A DNA stretch of 39,122 nt from CAYLLN01 sp036496265 (GTDB taxonomy: Bacteria; Planctomycetota; Planctomycetia; Pirellulales; Pirellulaceae), in assembly GCA_036496265.1 (NCBI GenBank), contig DASXLL010000119.1:1-39122 (forward strand), in the 5' to 3' direction. Below, piece by piece: positions 16,833-25,277 of the stretch. The notes below the pieces were generated by a model. That model searched no databases. It had not been told where the DNA came from and was given only the letters and a program-made list of their open reading frames with translations. Position 1 is the stretch's first letter; every line of letters starts with the position of its first letter. The translations under genes and the position numbers were made by a program.

Positions 16833-17876
16833 CTAGTTTGCCAAAAACTCGTTTTCAATAAACCAAGCCGCCGAATCCCAGGCGGCAGCCGCGGCTGAGA
16901 TATCAACCGCCATCGGCTTCACCGTGGCAGGCGTTTCGACGCGACTCGGCCCGACAGCGGCGGGATTCAAAGGAATCTGGGCACTGGCGCCGCGAGCTAA
17001 CTTTTCCTCCACGTCCGGCGACAGCAGGTAATCGACGAGCCGTCGCGCCTGTTCGCCCTGCGGGCAGCCCTTCATGACGGCCAGGGTGTTGGGAATGAAT
17101 AGCGTTCCGAGTTGCTCGGCTTCGCGATCCGGATAAACAATGCTCACCGGCGCCGCCCGCTCGACTTCGATGATCGCGTCATCCGTGTCGGTTAAGCCGA
17201 AGGCAATTTGTCCCGCCGCACATGCCTGGGCCACTTGCTTGTTGCCACCCAGAATTTGAATCTGGTTCCTTTTAAGGCTCTGGAAAAACTCTTTGCTCTT
17301 TTCCTCGCCAAGGGTCGCGAATAAGCATGCCACGTGCGTAGCCGTCGTGCCCGCGACCGGCCGCGCGATGCCGATTTTGCCTTTCCATTTTTCGTCCGCG
17401 AGGTCGAAGATCGATTTCGGCCGCTCGCTGTCAGCCATGAGTTTCGTGTTAACAATCAACACTCGTGCGCGGGCGGCAAAGCCATGCCAATATCCGTCCG
17501 GCGATCGGTACTTCGCCGGAAACACCGCGCCGGCCGGCGAATCGTAAGCTGCCAATAGCCCTTTTTGCTCCAGCCGCAGCGTGTTGAGAATCTCATTGTT
17601 CCAGAACACGTCGCACCGCGGCCGGCCCGCTTCGTGAATCAGCAAATTCGTCAGCCCCACCGTCTTCGTGCTTTCGTTGTCATATTTGGCCAGCACGCGA
17701 ATGCCCGTGGCCTTCGCGAAGTCATTCAGCACCGGCTCGGCAAACTCCCGATCGAGAGCCGAATAGACGACGACTGTTCCCTGGCTATTTGTGTTCGCAG
17801 GACAGCCAGAACAAACCGCCAGAAGTGGCAAACAACTGGCCAAGAGAACGAGCTGCGTTCGGCAGATATTCCGCAT
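16833..17876 (-). CDS. Iron(III)-type ABC transporter solute-binding protein
   Basis: 347 aa. The ATG at 17876 is preferred because the longer frame would start inside the rpsA terminator. Exported: hydrophobic N-terminus and a Cys near CSGCPAN that could carry a lipid, though the lipobox is imperfect. The mature part begins VVVYSALDREFAEPVLNDF, the usual first strand and helix of FbpA/FutA-type binding proteins. It continues with CDVFWNNEI, a TKLMADSERPKSIFDLADEKW block, GIARPVAGTT and the C-terminal RLVDYLLSPDVEEKLA. The family binds ferric iron or related ligands in the periplasm. No permease or ATPase gene is adjacent, so the partner must be elsewhere. Confidence 0.88.
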   Translation of the reverse strand: MRNICRTQLVLLASCLPLLAVCSGCPANTNSQGTVVVYSALDREFAEPVLNDFAKATGIRVLAKYDNESTKTVGLTNLLIHEAGRPRCDVFWNNEILNTLRLEQKGLLAAYDSPAGAVFPAKYRSPDGYWHGFAARARVLIVNTKLMADSERPKSIFDLADEKWKGKIGIARPVAGTTATHVACLFATLGEEKSKEFFQSLKRNQIQILGGNKQVAQACAAGQIAFGLTDTDDAIIEVERAAPVSIVYPDREAEQLGTLFIPNTLAVMKGCPQGEQARRLVDYLLSPDVEEKLARGASAQIPLNPAAVGPSRVETPATVKPMAVDISAAAAAWDSAAWFIENEFLAN

Positions 17877-17910
17877 GGCTGCGCCGTTCACATGCGCCGT
17901 TAGGTGCATG

Positions 17911-17938
17911 AAAAAGCCGCGGCCGAATGGCCGCGGCT
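17911..17938 (-). terminator. Intrinsic terminator of rpsA
   Basis: On the minus strand, AGCCGCGGCC, loop ATTC, GGCCGCGGCT, then TTTTT (the A-run at 17911-17915). A perfect 10-bp stem, 54 nt after the rpsA stop. Confidence 0.9.
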
Positions 17939-17991
17939 GCGGCTGCGATGTTTATTTGACTCGGGTTATTTGGCTGTAGCGAATGCTAGAG

Positions 17992-19803
17992 CTATTCCTT
18001 CTCGGCCGCCGGCTGAATCAGCGGACCCGATCCGCCCAGGCCGCCCTTGAGCTCCTTGGACTCCTTCTTTTCCTTCTTCTCCTTCGAGCCGCCGCCGGCA
18101 GCCGCTTCGATGGGCGGCTCCGCCTGGTGCTGCTCTTCGCTCCAGCCGACGCGCTTCCGCGACAGGCCGATCTTCCGCTCTTCGGCATCGACGCGCAAAA
18201 CCTTGACCTCGATCTGCTCGCCGACCTTTACCACATCCTCCGGGTTCTCAACCTTGTTATCGGCGAGCTCCGAAATGTGCAGCAGTCCTTCCAGGCCATC
18301 TTCCAGACCGACAAAGACGCCGAAATTGGTGATCTTCGTCACCGTGCCAGTGACCACCTTGCCCGGCGGATATTTGGCCGGAATATCCGTGTTCCATGGA
18401 TCGTCCTCAAGCTGCTTCATGCCCAGCGCAATGCGGCGGCGCTCCTGATCGACGGACAAAATCTTGCAGCGGACCTCCTGGCCCTTTTCCAACATCTCGT
18501 TGGGATGACTGATTTTCTTCGTCCAGGACATATCGCTCACGTGCAGCAAGCCGTCGATGCCCTCTTCCAACTCGACGAACGCGCCGTAATTCGTGAGATT
18601 GCGAACCTTGCCCGTGACAATCGCATCCACCGGATATTTTTCCGCGACGCGCGTCCACGGATTCTCTTGCGTCTGCTTCATGCCCAGCGAAAGCTGCTGG
18701 CCTTCCTTATCGACGCCGAGAATCACAACGCTGATCTCATCGCCGATATTTACCAGCTCGCTCGGATGATTCACCCGCCGTGTCCACGACATTTCGCTGA
18801 TGTGAACGAGCCCTTCGATACCCGGCTCCAGCTTCACAAACGCGCCGTAGCTCATCACATTGACGACGCTGCCCTTGTGCGTGCTGCCGACCGGATACTT
18901 GTCGATCACCTGGTCCCACGGATTGTTGCCCTTCTGCTTCAGGCCGAGCGCGATCTTTTTCTTCTCGCGGTCGATGTGCAGAACCATGACCTCGATCTCT
19001 TGATCGATGGCCACCATCTCGCTCGGATGCCCGATCCGCTCCCAGCTCATGTCGGTAATATGTAGCAAACCGTCGATGCCGCCCAGATCGACGAACGCGC
19101 CGAAATCGGCGATGTTCTTCACCACGCCCTTGCGGGTCTGCCCAGTTTCCAGCTCCTTGAGCAAGGCTTCGCGGTCTTCCTCCCGCTGCCGCTCGATCAG
19201 CGACCGCCGGCTGACGACGATATTGCGGCGGGCTTCATCGATCTTAAGCACTTCGCACTGCACCACGCGGCCGATGTAGTCGCCAATATCCGACGGGCGG
19301 CGAATATCAACCTGGCTGGCCGGCAAGAAGACCTTCACGCCGCCGATATCAACCAGCAAACCGCCTTTGATCTTGCGTTCGACGGTGCCTGTGACCGGGT
19401 CCCCTTCCTTCAGTTTGCTGATGACCTCGTTCCACTGAATCTGCTTATCGGCCCCGCGCTTGGTTACGCGGAGCATGCCGCCCTCGTCCGGCCGGGCCTC
19501 TTCGTCTTCCAGGTCCTGAATGAGCACCTTCACGAGCTGACCAACTTGCGGCTGCTCTTCCTCTGGGCCCCATTCGTCAAGCGGCACCGAGGCTTCGCTT
19601 TTGAAGCCGATATCGACCATCACGTTGCCATCTTCAACCCGCAGAATCCGCCCTTCGACGATCTTATTGACTTCGAAATCCGCGCTGATCGACCCGTGTT
19701 CGGGAAAGAGGCCCGCTTCCTCGAAATTGGCGAGTTCTTGTTCCCAAATTCGGTCGATTTCCGGGTCATTTTCCAGCGTGCGGATAAGTGCTCGATTAAC
19801 CAT
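17992..19803 (-). CDS. rpsA: 30S ribosomal protein S1
   Basis: 603 aa, ATG with AGAGAG upstream. Six S1 (OB-fold) RNA-binding domains at about residues 46-116, 134-201, 222-291, 307-378, 394-465 and 481-551. Domains 3-6 carry the repeated pattern FGAFV-L-GLLHISDMSW ... HPSE ... V-VL-VD-E-K-I-LG-KQ. Domains 1 and 2 are divergent, as expected for the ribosome-binding end. The C-terminal 50 residues are a Lys/Glu tail then a Gly/Pro tail. S1 binds mRNA leaders and helps initiation on structured transcripts. Single gene with its own terminator. Confidence 0.97.
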   Translation of the reverse strand: MVNRALIRTLENDPEIDRIWEQELANFEEAGLFPEHGSISADFEVNKIVEGRILRVEDGNVMVDIGFKSEASVPLDEWGPEEEQPQVGQLVKVLIQDLEDEEARPDEGGMLRVTKRGADKQIQWNEVISKLKEGDPVTGTVERKIKGGLLVDIGGVKVFLPASQVDIRRPSDIGDYIGRVVQCEVLKIDEARRNIVVSRRSLIERQREEDREALLKELETGQTRKGVVKNIADFGAFVDLGGIDGLLHITDMSWERIGHPSEMVAIDQEIEVMVLHIDREKKKIALGLKQKGNNPWDQVIDKYPVGSTHKGSVVNVMSYGAFVKLEPGIEGLVHISEMSWTRRVNHPSELVNIGDEISVVILGVDKEGQQLSLGMKQTQENPWTRVAEKYPVDAIVTGKVRNLTNYGAFVELEEGIDGLLHVSDMSWTKKISHPNEMLEKGQEVRCKILSVDQERRRIALGMKQLEDDPWNTDIPAKYPPGKVVTGTVTKITNFGVFVGLEDGLEGLLHISELADNKVENPEDVVKVGEQIEVKVLRVDAEERKIGLSRKRVGWSEEQHQAEPPIEAAAGGGSKEKKEKKESKELKGGLGGSGPLIQPAAEKE

Positions 19804-20147
19804 TGCGTGCGTTCAAACTCTCTAGCGCCGAATCGGGCTCACGTAGGATAGGCGTCCCGCCTGTCCATTGACGTAGGGTGGGCTGTGCCCACCAATCAGC
19901 CACTCGTCTGCCCCGCGCCTCAAATCGACAATATCACCCCTGCCCGCGGCCTCACGTTGAAGTCGCGGCTAAAAGACAGTGGCGAAACCCAAAAAGATAG
20001 CCAATTTGGTGGGTTTGGCCAAGGCTAGATGCCACCACACTAACCCGAAGCGTGAGCGAGGGGGGCTAGCAACTTTATACCTGTGCAACCGAAACCTCAA
20101 CGGATCGAATTTGCCTTCCTCGTTTCCACGCTCTGCGTCATTCCTCA
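19804..20147. other. Intergenic region upstream of rpsA with short repeats
   Basis: No gene. It contains the rpsA leader, an imperfect GGATAGGC-GCCTGTCC hairpin near 19846-19866, the GTAGGGTGGGC hairpin repeat at 19873, and near 20041-20068 a motif TAACCCGAAGCGTGAGCGAG like short repeats often seen in planctomycete genomes. Confidence 0.5.
19873..19894. repeat. 22-bp hairpin repeat, copy 1
   Basis: A 22-bp sequence identical to 23468-23489. Its core is GGTGGGC, loop TGT, GCCCACC (19877-19893), a 7-bp perfect stem. Confidence 0.8.
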
Positions 20148-21698
20148 TCACAGCGACAAAAACGGCACCGGCACGAGAAAAGCGTGCTGCTCCAAAATGC
20201 TGGCAGGACCAACATACGATGTGTACTGCGTGAAGAAGACAACAAATACGTAAAACGCCACGACTGGGACGGCGACCAGAACCGCAAGCAAACGGACGAG
20301 GAAAAGTCGCGGCTGACTGTTGCGTAGCGCGCGGCCAACAGCCCAGCCCGTCAGCAACCGCGCCGGATAAATGAACAAAATGAAGAAGATCGTCAGTGTC
20401 CACCACAGTTCGCGCGGCGGCGGTTGGAATTTGAGCAGGTAGAGCGGCAGGGCAAACAGCAGCGTGATCGCCAGCGCGAACCAGTAAGCCACCGGTGCCC
20501 GCGCGAATTCGGCTCGCACGGCTTTCGGCTCAAACATGGCACGCAGCCGATTTTGAGCCGCAAAGCGCGTCTGCAAAAATGGCAAGTGCAGTAATACGAA
20601 TGTCATCGCGGTCGCACCGAGAAACCCGACGACGACCGTGACGCCTCCCCGGCCGGATGTGCCCGCCATGAGCATGAGGCTTGGCACCAACAACCAGACC
20701 AGCGCGCCCGCGAACCCGCGCAGCCCCAGCCAAAACAATTGAGGCAATCGCAGCGAAACGACGAAATCCCAAACGGCGTCACGAGCTTCAGAGAACATTC
20801 GCCCGCGGCGAATTCCCGCCAGCAGAATCGCGGGCGGAAACCAGGCTGAAACTGGCAGACTGATATAGAGGTCGTCGGCAAGTGCCGGTGAAATCGCGCG
20901 AATCAATGGACGCAGGATCGGGCCAATCAAGCGACTGAACAAAATCCGCGCCCCAAGTTGAAATGGAGCCAACAGCGGCCAGAAAAAATGTCGCAGCCGG
21001 CCACCGCTATACCATGCCAGCAAGATGTGACCGATCACAAGCGCAGTGATCGCGATTTGTGCAATTCGCCAAACCCGTGCGGCAAAGCCCTCCGGATCGA
21101 TCAGCCACGCGTCGCTCGCCAGTGACGACACCAGCCGAGGAATGAGCAGGCAGACCCAAGTGCCGGCAACCAGACTGCCGATGCGGGCGAATTTTGCAAT
21201 GTCGATGAAGCCATCGCGAACCCGGCCGCTTTTCGCGACACGGCCACTCGCGTCGAGCAGATAGCCGAGCGTGATCAGGTTCACAATCGGAATCGCGGCG
21301 AGCAAAGCGAGGGTCGCTAGCAGACTCACAAACCCAAACAACCATTCCAACACCGCACACAGCCCATACCAAAACCGGACCGGCCAACTCTTCACCCCCG
21401 GGGGCGTCCAAGTGTTTTGTTGGCTCCCCTCGCTCGCTCGCGACAGGGGAACTGCGAGCTGCCCCGGCGGCGCCTCAAAGTTTTCATGGCTCCCCTCGCC
21501 CGCGGACGAAACTCGGAGTTCCGCATGCGGAACCCCAAAGTTTTCATAGCTCCCCTCGCCCCGGTACTCCGGGGAGAGGGGCTGGGGGTGAGGGGTCTGA
21601 TCGCGAACCACACCAATTTCCTCATTACCATCGCTAGCCCGGGGACGCCCAGGCTCGTGTATCGGCGTCGTTCTTTCGCTGCTGCGAACGATTACCAT
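20148..21698 (-). CDS. Multi-pass membrane protein, unknown function, with repeat-derived N-terminus
   Basis: 516 aa if translation begins at ATG 21698; a GTG at 21395 would give 415 aa starting just before the first membrane segment. The membrane part (from about residue 105) has around eight hydrophobic segments, for example FGFVSLLATLALLAAIPIVN, then a conserved-looking LLDASGRVAKSGRVRDGF loop, and FVLLHLPFLQTRFAAQNRLR followed by two C-terminal pairs. This resembles uncharacterised planctomycete membrane proteins. Residues about 35-100 are encoded by three copies of a nomadic repeat (TPHPQPLSPEYRGEG, GEGSHENF, SEGSQQN) and may be untranslated leader or a recent N-terminal extension. Confidence 0.7.
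   Translation of the reverse strand: MVIVRSSERTTPIHEPGRPRASDGNEEIGVVRDQTPHPQPLSPEYRGEGSYENFGVPHAELRVSSAGEGSHENFEAPPGQLAVPLSRASEGSQQNTWTPPGVKSWPVRFWYGLCAVLEWLFGFVSLLATLALLAAIPIVNLITLGYLLDASGRVAKSGRVRDGFIDIAKFARIGSLVAGTWVCLLIPRLVSSLASDAWLIDPEGFAARVWRIAQIAITALVIGHILLAWYSGGRLRHFFWPLLAPFQLGARILFSRLIGPILRPLIRAISPALADDLYISLPVSAWFPPAILLAGIRRGRMFSEARDAVWDFVVSLRLPQLFWLGLRGFAGALVWLLVPSLMLMAGTSGRGGVTVVVGFLGATAMTFVLLHLPFLQTRFAAQNRLRAMFEPKAVRAEFARAPVAYWFALAITLLFALPLYLLKFQPPPRELWWTLTIFFILFIYPARLLTGWAVGRALRNSQPRLFLVRLLAVLVAVPVVAFYVFVVFFTQYTSYVGPASILEQHAFLVPVPFLSL
21410..21600. repeat. Triple nomadic repeat at the 5' end of the membrane protein gene
   Basis: GGCTCCCCTCGC starts at 21422 and 21488, and a one-base variant (AGCTCCCCTCGC) starts at 21548. 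The last two units are 60 bp apart and share AAAGTTTTCATRGCTCCCCT. The third unit also contains CCCCGG-TACT-CCGGGG (21559-21574) flanked by CCCCTC and GAGGGG, a strong hairpin, and then a G-rich tail. This is the kind of dispersed repeat that yields PHPQPLSP in conceptual proteins of many bacteria. Confidence 0.8.
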
Positions 21699-21830
21699 CT
21701 GACTTATCCAGCTTCGCCCAGGATGACGAAACCTATTGTGTCCAAACCGAGTACAAACGGATATTGAGAGTTGCTCGGTTATACCTTCAATGCCACGCGT
21801 TTCGTTTCAATTAATCTCTGCCCGACGCTG

Positions 21831-23465
21831 ATGTTCGCCCGCAATTGCCTGTTTGTCGCTGTTTGCCTGGCCGGCCTCGTGGCCAATACGCTGCTCCGCC
21901 GCGAGCGGGTGCAGGAACCGCTGACGCTGTCGCAGGCATCGGACGGCGATTTTGGCAATTCAGTTGAGCAGCTTAACGCCGAGTTTCACGAATATTGGCA
22001 GAGCAAGGAGCTGGAAATCGCTCCAACCGCGGACGATCTGACCATCGCGCGACGCCTCAGCCTTGCTCTCGTCGGCTGCGCCCCCTCCCTGGAAGAAATT
22101 CGTGCCCTCGAAGCGCAGCCCCCGGCGCGGCGTTTACCCTGGCAAATCAGTCACTTGCTCGAAGACCGCCGCTTCGCCGATTATTGGACCGAGCGGCTGG
22201 CGCGGATTTATGTCGGCAACGAGCAGGGCAACTTTATCCTGTTCCGCAGAAATCGATTTGCCGCCTGGCTCGGCGACCAACTTGCCAAAAATGTGCCTTA
22301 CGATCAGGTCGTTCGCGAGCTTCTGGCCGACGAAGGCATTTGGACCGGCAAGCCAGCGACGAATTTTATTACGGCAACCGTAAATCCCGGCTCGGCCAAT
22401 CAGCCGGACCCCGTTCGTCTCGCCGGCCGCACGGCGCGCGCGTTTCTCGGCATGCGGATCGATTGCCTCCAATGTCACGACGACAAGCTCGGCAACATCA
22501 ACGTCGGCGATGCAGACGATCCTCACAGCGGCACGCAGGCCAACTTTCACGAGTTGGCGGCGTTTTTTGGCTCGACTGAGCTAAAGCTCGTCGGCGTCAC
22601 GGAAGGCGAGAAGGCTTATCAGATCAAATACCTCGGCGCCGATCACGAAACGACTGTGCGGCCGCAGGTTCCGTTCGGCGATCAATTCTTCGACGGCCAC
22701 GGCAACCGCCGGTCGCAACTCGCGAAGTGGGTCACGCATCCGAAGAACAAAGCGTTTGCCCGCGCCACAGTCAACCGCGTCTGGGCCCTACTAATCGGCA
22801 AGCCGCTCGTGGCACCGATCGACGATATCCCGCTCGCCGGGCCGTATCCGCCGGGGCTGCAGTTTCTCGCCGACGATTTCGTCGAGCACGGCTACGATCT
22901 GCAGCGCCTAATCCGACTGATTGCGGCCAGCGACGTTTTTCAGCGCGACAGCTGTGCCGATTTTGAGGTCACCGAGCAGCACGAAAATGCCTGGGCCGTT
23001 TTTCCCCTCTCGCGGCTGCGACCGGAACAGATCTCCGGCTCGCTGATTCAAGCCGCCTCGCTGAAAACGATCGACGGCCAGGCCCATGTCTTCACGCGGA
23101 TCGGCATGTACGGCCAAACCAATCAGTTCGTCCGCCGCTACGGCGACCTCGGCGAGGATGAGTTCACCGACCGCGGCAGCACGATTCCGCAGCGGCTGCT
23201 CATGATGAATGGCAATCTCGTCAAAGAACGCACGCAGCCCAATCCGCTGTTTTCTGCTTCCACGCGAATTGCAACGCTCACAGGGCGGCCGGAGAAGCAA
23301 ATCGAGGCCGCCTATCTGGCCGTCCTAACCCGCCGGCCGACTTTGGAGGAATCGCAGCACTTCGCCGCGCGATTGAGATCGAAGGAAGGCCGCAACCGCG
23401 CTAATACCCTCGAAGATCTGTACTGGACCCTCGCCAATAGCACCGAATTCTCCTGGAACCACTAG
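21831..23465 (+). CDS. DUF1549/DUF1553 protein, cytochrome-like CxxCH (locus 1)
   Basis: 544 aa from ATG 21831, which gives a signal anchor (FARNCLFVAVCLAGLVANTL); an upstream frame from 21771 adds nothing recognisable. DUF1549 spans about 40-260, with IARRLSLALVGCAPSLEEI, YWTERLARIYVGNEQG, and the heme-type CLQCH at Cys212-His216. DUF1553 spans about 290-540, with SQLAKWVTHPKNKAFARATV and NRVWALLIGKPLV. The family is a hallmark of planctomycetes; the CxxCH suggests a c-type heme, but its chemistry is not established. The N-terminal PSCyt1/c-type domain seen in many members is absent. A DUF1501 gene follows on the same strand, the usual pairing. Confidence 0.9.
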   Translation: MFARNCLFVAVCLAGLVANTLLRRERVQEPLTLSQASDGDFGNSVEQLNAEFHEYWQSKELEIAPTADDLTIARRLSLALVGCAPSLEEIRALEAQPPARRLPWQISHLLEDRRFADYWTERLARIYVGNEQGNFILFRRNRFAAWLGDQLAKNVPYDQVVRELLADEGIWTGKPATNFITATVNPGSANQPDPVRLAGRTARAFLGMRIDCLQCHDDKLGNINVGDADDPHSGTQANFHELAAFFGSTELKLVGVTEGEKAYQIKYLGADHETTVRPQVPFGDQFFDGHGNRRSQLAKWVTHPKNKAFARATVNRVWALLIGKPLVAPIDDIPLAGPYPPGLQFLADDFVEHGYDLQRLIRLIAASDVFQRDSCADFEVTEQHENAWAVFPLSRLRPEQISGSLIQAASLKTIDGQAHVFTRIGMYGQTNQFVRRYGDLGEDEFTDRGSTIPQRLLMMNGNLVKERTQPNPLFSASTRIATLTGRPEKQIEAAYLAVLTRRPTLEESQHFAARLRSKEGRNRANTLEDLYWTLANSTEFSWNH

Positions 23466-23467
23466 CT

Positions 23468-23489
23468 GTAGGGTGGGCTGTGCCCACCA
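23468..23489. repeat. 22-bp hairpin repeat, copy 2
   Basis: Identical to 19873-19894, beginning 3 nt after the stop of the DUF1549/1553 gene. The hairpin could help end transcription, although no T-run follows. Confidence 0.8.
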
Positions 23490-23848
23490 CCCACCGTCCC
23501 CCAAAAAATATTTCCCGAAATTTTCCCAAAATCGCCCGGAATTTGGTCCGGTTTTTTGCCCGAATTGCAATGGATATAGATAGTGGCGCTCGCCGCCATG
23601 TACCGCCCCAAAAAGTAGGATCAACTGTCTTCCCGTGGCTCAAGTTGAGCGCCAACCCCTTGGAACCAAAATTCCTAACCTGATAAACGCCATTCACTTA
23701 CAACCACCGCCGAGCCCCGTCGTAATGAAAAAACTTCAAACTTTAGCGCACAACTCGGCCCCAAGGTCGTCCAACTCGGTTCCAGGGTCCTCCCTGGGAC
23801 CGCACTAACTAGAAGGTCCTCCCTCGCGGCACCACGGAAACACGGTTC
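23490..23848. other. Intergenic region between the DUF1549/1553 and DUF1501 genes
   Basis: No gene recognised. It is A/T-rich near 23500-23560 (CCCGAAATTTTCCC, CCCGGAATTTGG) and contains a CCAGGG-TCCT-CCCTGG hairpin at 23782-23797 and a 10-bp direct repeat GGTCCTCCCT (23786 and 23815). The second copy ends about 25 nt before the DUF1501 start. The 383-nt gap after the preceding stop implies the DUF1501 gene has its own promoter. Confidence 0.4.
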
Positions 23849-25165
23849 ATGCAAAGCACCCCATTCCACTGCGGCTCACCCGCCCATTTCTCCCGCCGCT
23901 CCGCGCTCCAAGCCGCCGTCGGCCTCTCCGGCATCGGCTGGCTAACTCCGCTTGCCGAGCAACTAGCGCGAGCAAACGACAGCACACCAAACGGCAAACC
24001 CGCGAAGTCACTGATCGTACTTTGGATGGCCGGCGGCCCCAGCCAGTGGGAAACATTCGATCCGCATCCAGGCACAAAAAGCTCTCACAATTCAACGAAG
24101 GCCATCAAAACCGCCGCCAAAGACATTCAAATCGGCGACAACCTGCCGCTGATTGCCGACCAAATGGAATCGATTTCCCTCGTCCGCTCGCTCGTGAGCA
24201 AAGAGGGGGACCACGAACGCGCCAGCCACAACGTCAAAACCGGCTTCCGCCCCGATCCAACGCTCGTCCATCCGTCACTAGGTGCCATTGTCTGCCATCA
24301 GCTTCAAGACAACGTCGAAATTCCCCGCCACGTTTCGATTCTGCCCGATCAGTTCCCCGCTCGCGGCGGCTATTTGGGCGACCAATACGACGCCTTCAAG
24401 ACCAACGACCCCATCCAACCGATTCCCGACGTAAGTCCGCGCGTTTCCGCCACTCGCGCCTCGCGTCGCCTCGATGATTTAACCAACCTAGTCGAAGCCA
24501 GCTTCGCCCGCGGCCGACTCAAAGATCTCGCCCAGCGAACGATGCACAATCCCAGCATCGAAGCCGCTCGCAAAATGATGTCATCCGACCAGCTCAAGGC
24601 CTTCGACGTTCGCAACGCCCCCGACTCCCTCAAAAAGCAATTCGGCGACACTCCCTTCGGCCGCGCCTGCCTCGCCGCCATTCAACTCATCGAAGTCGGC
24701 GTCCGCTGCGTCGAGGTCACACTCCACGGCTGGGATACGCACGTCAACAACGAAGAAATCGTCCGCGGCCGCTGCGATATCCTCGACCCGGCGTTTGCTG
24801 CACTGATTACCGAGCTAAAAAGCCGCGATCTGTTCGATTCCACCATCATCCTCTGGGCCGGCGAATTCGGCCGCACACCCAAAATCAATTCGCCCGGCGG
24901 CCGCGACCATTGGCCCCACGGCTTCACCGCCGCCCTCGCCGGCGGCGGCCTCACTGGCGGCCGTGTCATCGGCGAAACCTCCGCCGAAGTGGACGAAAAA
25001 GCCCCCGACAAAACCAAATTCGTCACCGATCCCCACCCCGTCGAAGACCTCCACGCCACCATCCTCCACGCACTCAACATCGACTTCCACAAGGAAATCC
25101 ACACCCCCATCGGCCGCCCCATGGTCCTCTCCCAAGGCAAAGTAATCCGCGAACTCCTTACCTAG
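23849..25165 (+). CDS. DUF1501 protein with Tat signal (locus 1)
   Basis: 438 aa. Twin-arginine signal SRRSALQAAVG (Arg16-Arg17) followed by a hydrophobic stretch, so it is exported folded. The body matches DUF1501, an uncharacterised family with an alkaline-phosphatase/sulfatase-like fold. Visible blocks are LIVLWMAGGPSQWETFDPHP near residue 52, ISLVRSL near 110, the GWDTHVNNE block, and IILWAGEFGRTPKIN followed by GGRDHWPHGFTAALAGGG. Histidines and aspartates in these blocks are candidate metal ligands. Partner of the DUF1549/1553 gene upstream. Codons become strongly C-ending toward the 3' end. Confidence 0.92.
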   Translation: MQSTPFHCGSPAHFSRRSALQAAVGLSGIGWLTPLAEQLARANDSTPNGKPAKSLIVLWMAGGPSQWETFDPHPGTKSSHNSTKAIKTAAKDIQIGDNLPLIADQMESISLVRSLVSKEGDHERASHNVKTGFRPDPTLVHPSLGAIVCHQLQDNVEIPRHVSILPDQFPARGGYLGDQYDAFKTNDPIQPIPDVSPRVSATRASRRLDDLTNLVEASFARGRLKDLAQRTMHNPSIEAARKMMSSDQLKAFDVRNAPDSLKKQFGDTPFGRACLAAIQLIEVGVRCVEVTLHGWDTHVNNEEIVRGRCDILDPAFAALITELKSRDLFDSTIILWAGEFGRTPKINSPGGRDHWPHGFTAALAGGGLTGGRVIGETSAEVDEKAPDKTKFVTDPHPVEDLHATILHALNIDFHKEIHTPIGRPMVLSQGKVIRELLT

Positions 25166-25228
25166 CCGACGTTCACCTACTTATCTAAAATGACCGATAG
25201 TAAAGTCAGGCCAGGTTTTGGTGTCCGT

Positions 25229-25277
25229 TTGGTCATTGATGCTTGGTCATTGGTCATTCCCGCCCACGGCGGGTTTT
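25229..25277 (+). promoter_or_regulatory. TTGGTCATT repeats and terminator-like hairpin abutting the tmRNA
   Basis: TTGGTCATT occurs at 25229, 25243 and 25250. It is followed by CCCGCC-CAC-GGCGGG (25259-25273) and TTTT, ending one base before the tmRNA 5' end. The hairpin could end the DUF1501 transcript or act as a leader for tmRNA processing. No clear tmRNA promoter found by eye. Confidence 0.45.

Noticed and set aside
17983..19065. Long open frame (360 aa) on the plus strand
   Set aside because: Antisense shadow of rpsA; repeats of low-complexity Leu/Asp/His reflect the S1 repeats read backwards.
21771..21830. Earlier start for the first DUF1549/1553 gene
   Set aside because: Adds 20 residues before a better signal anchor; ATG 21831 is preferred.
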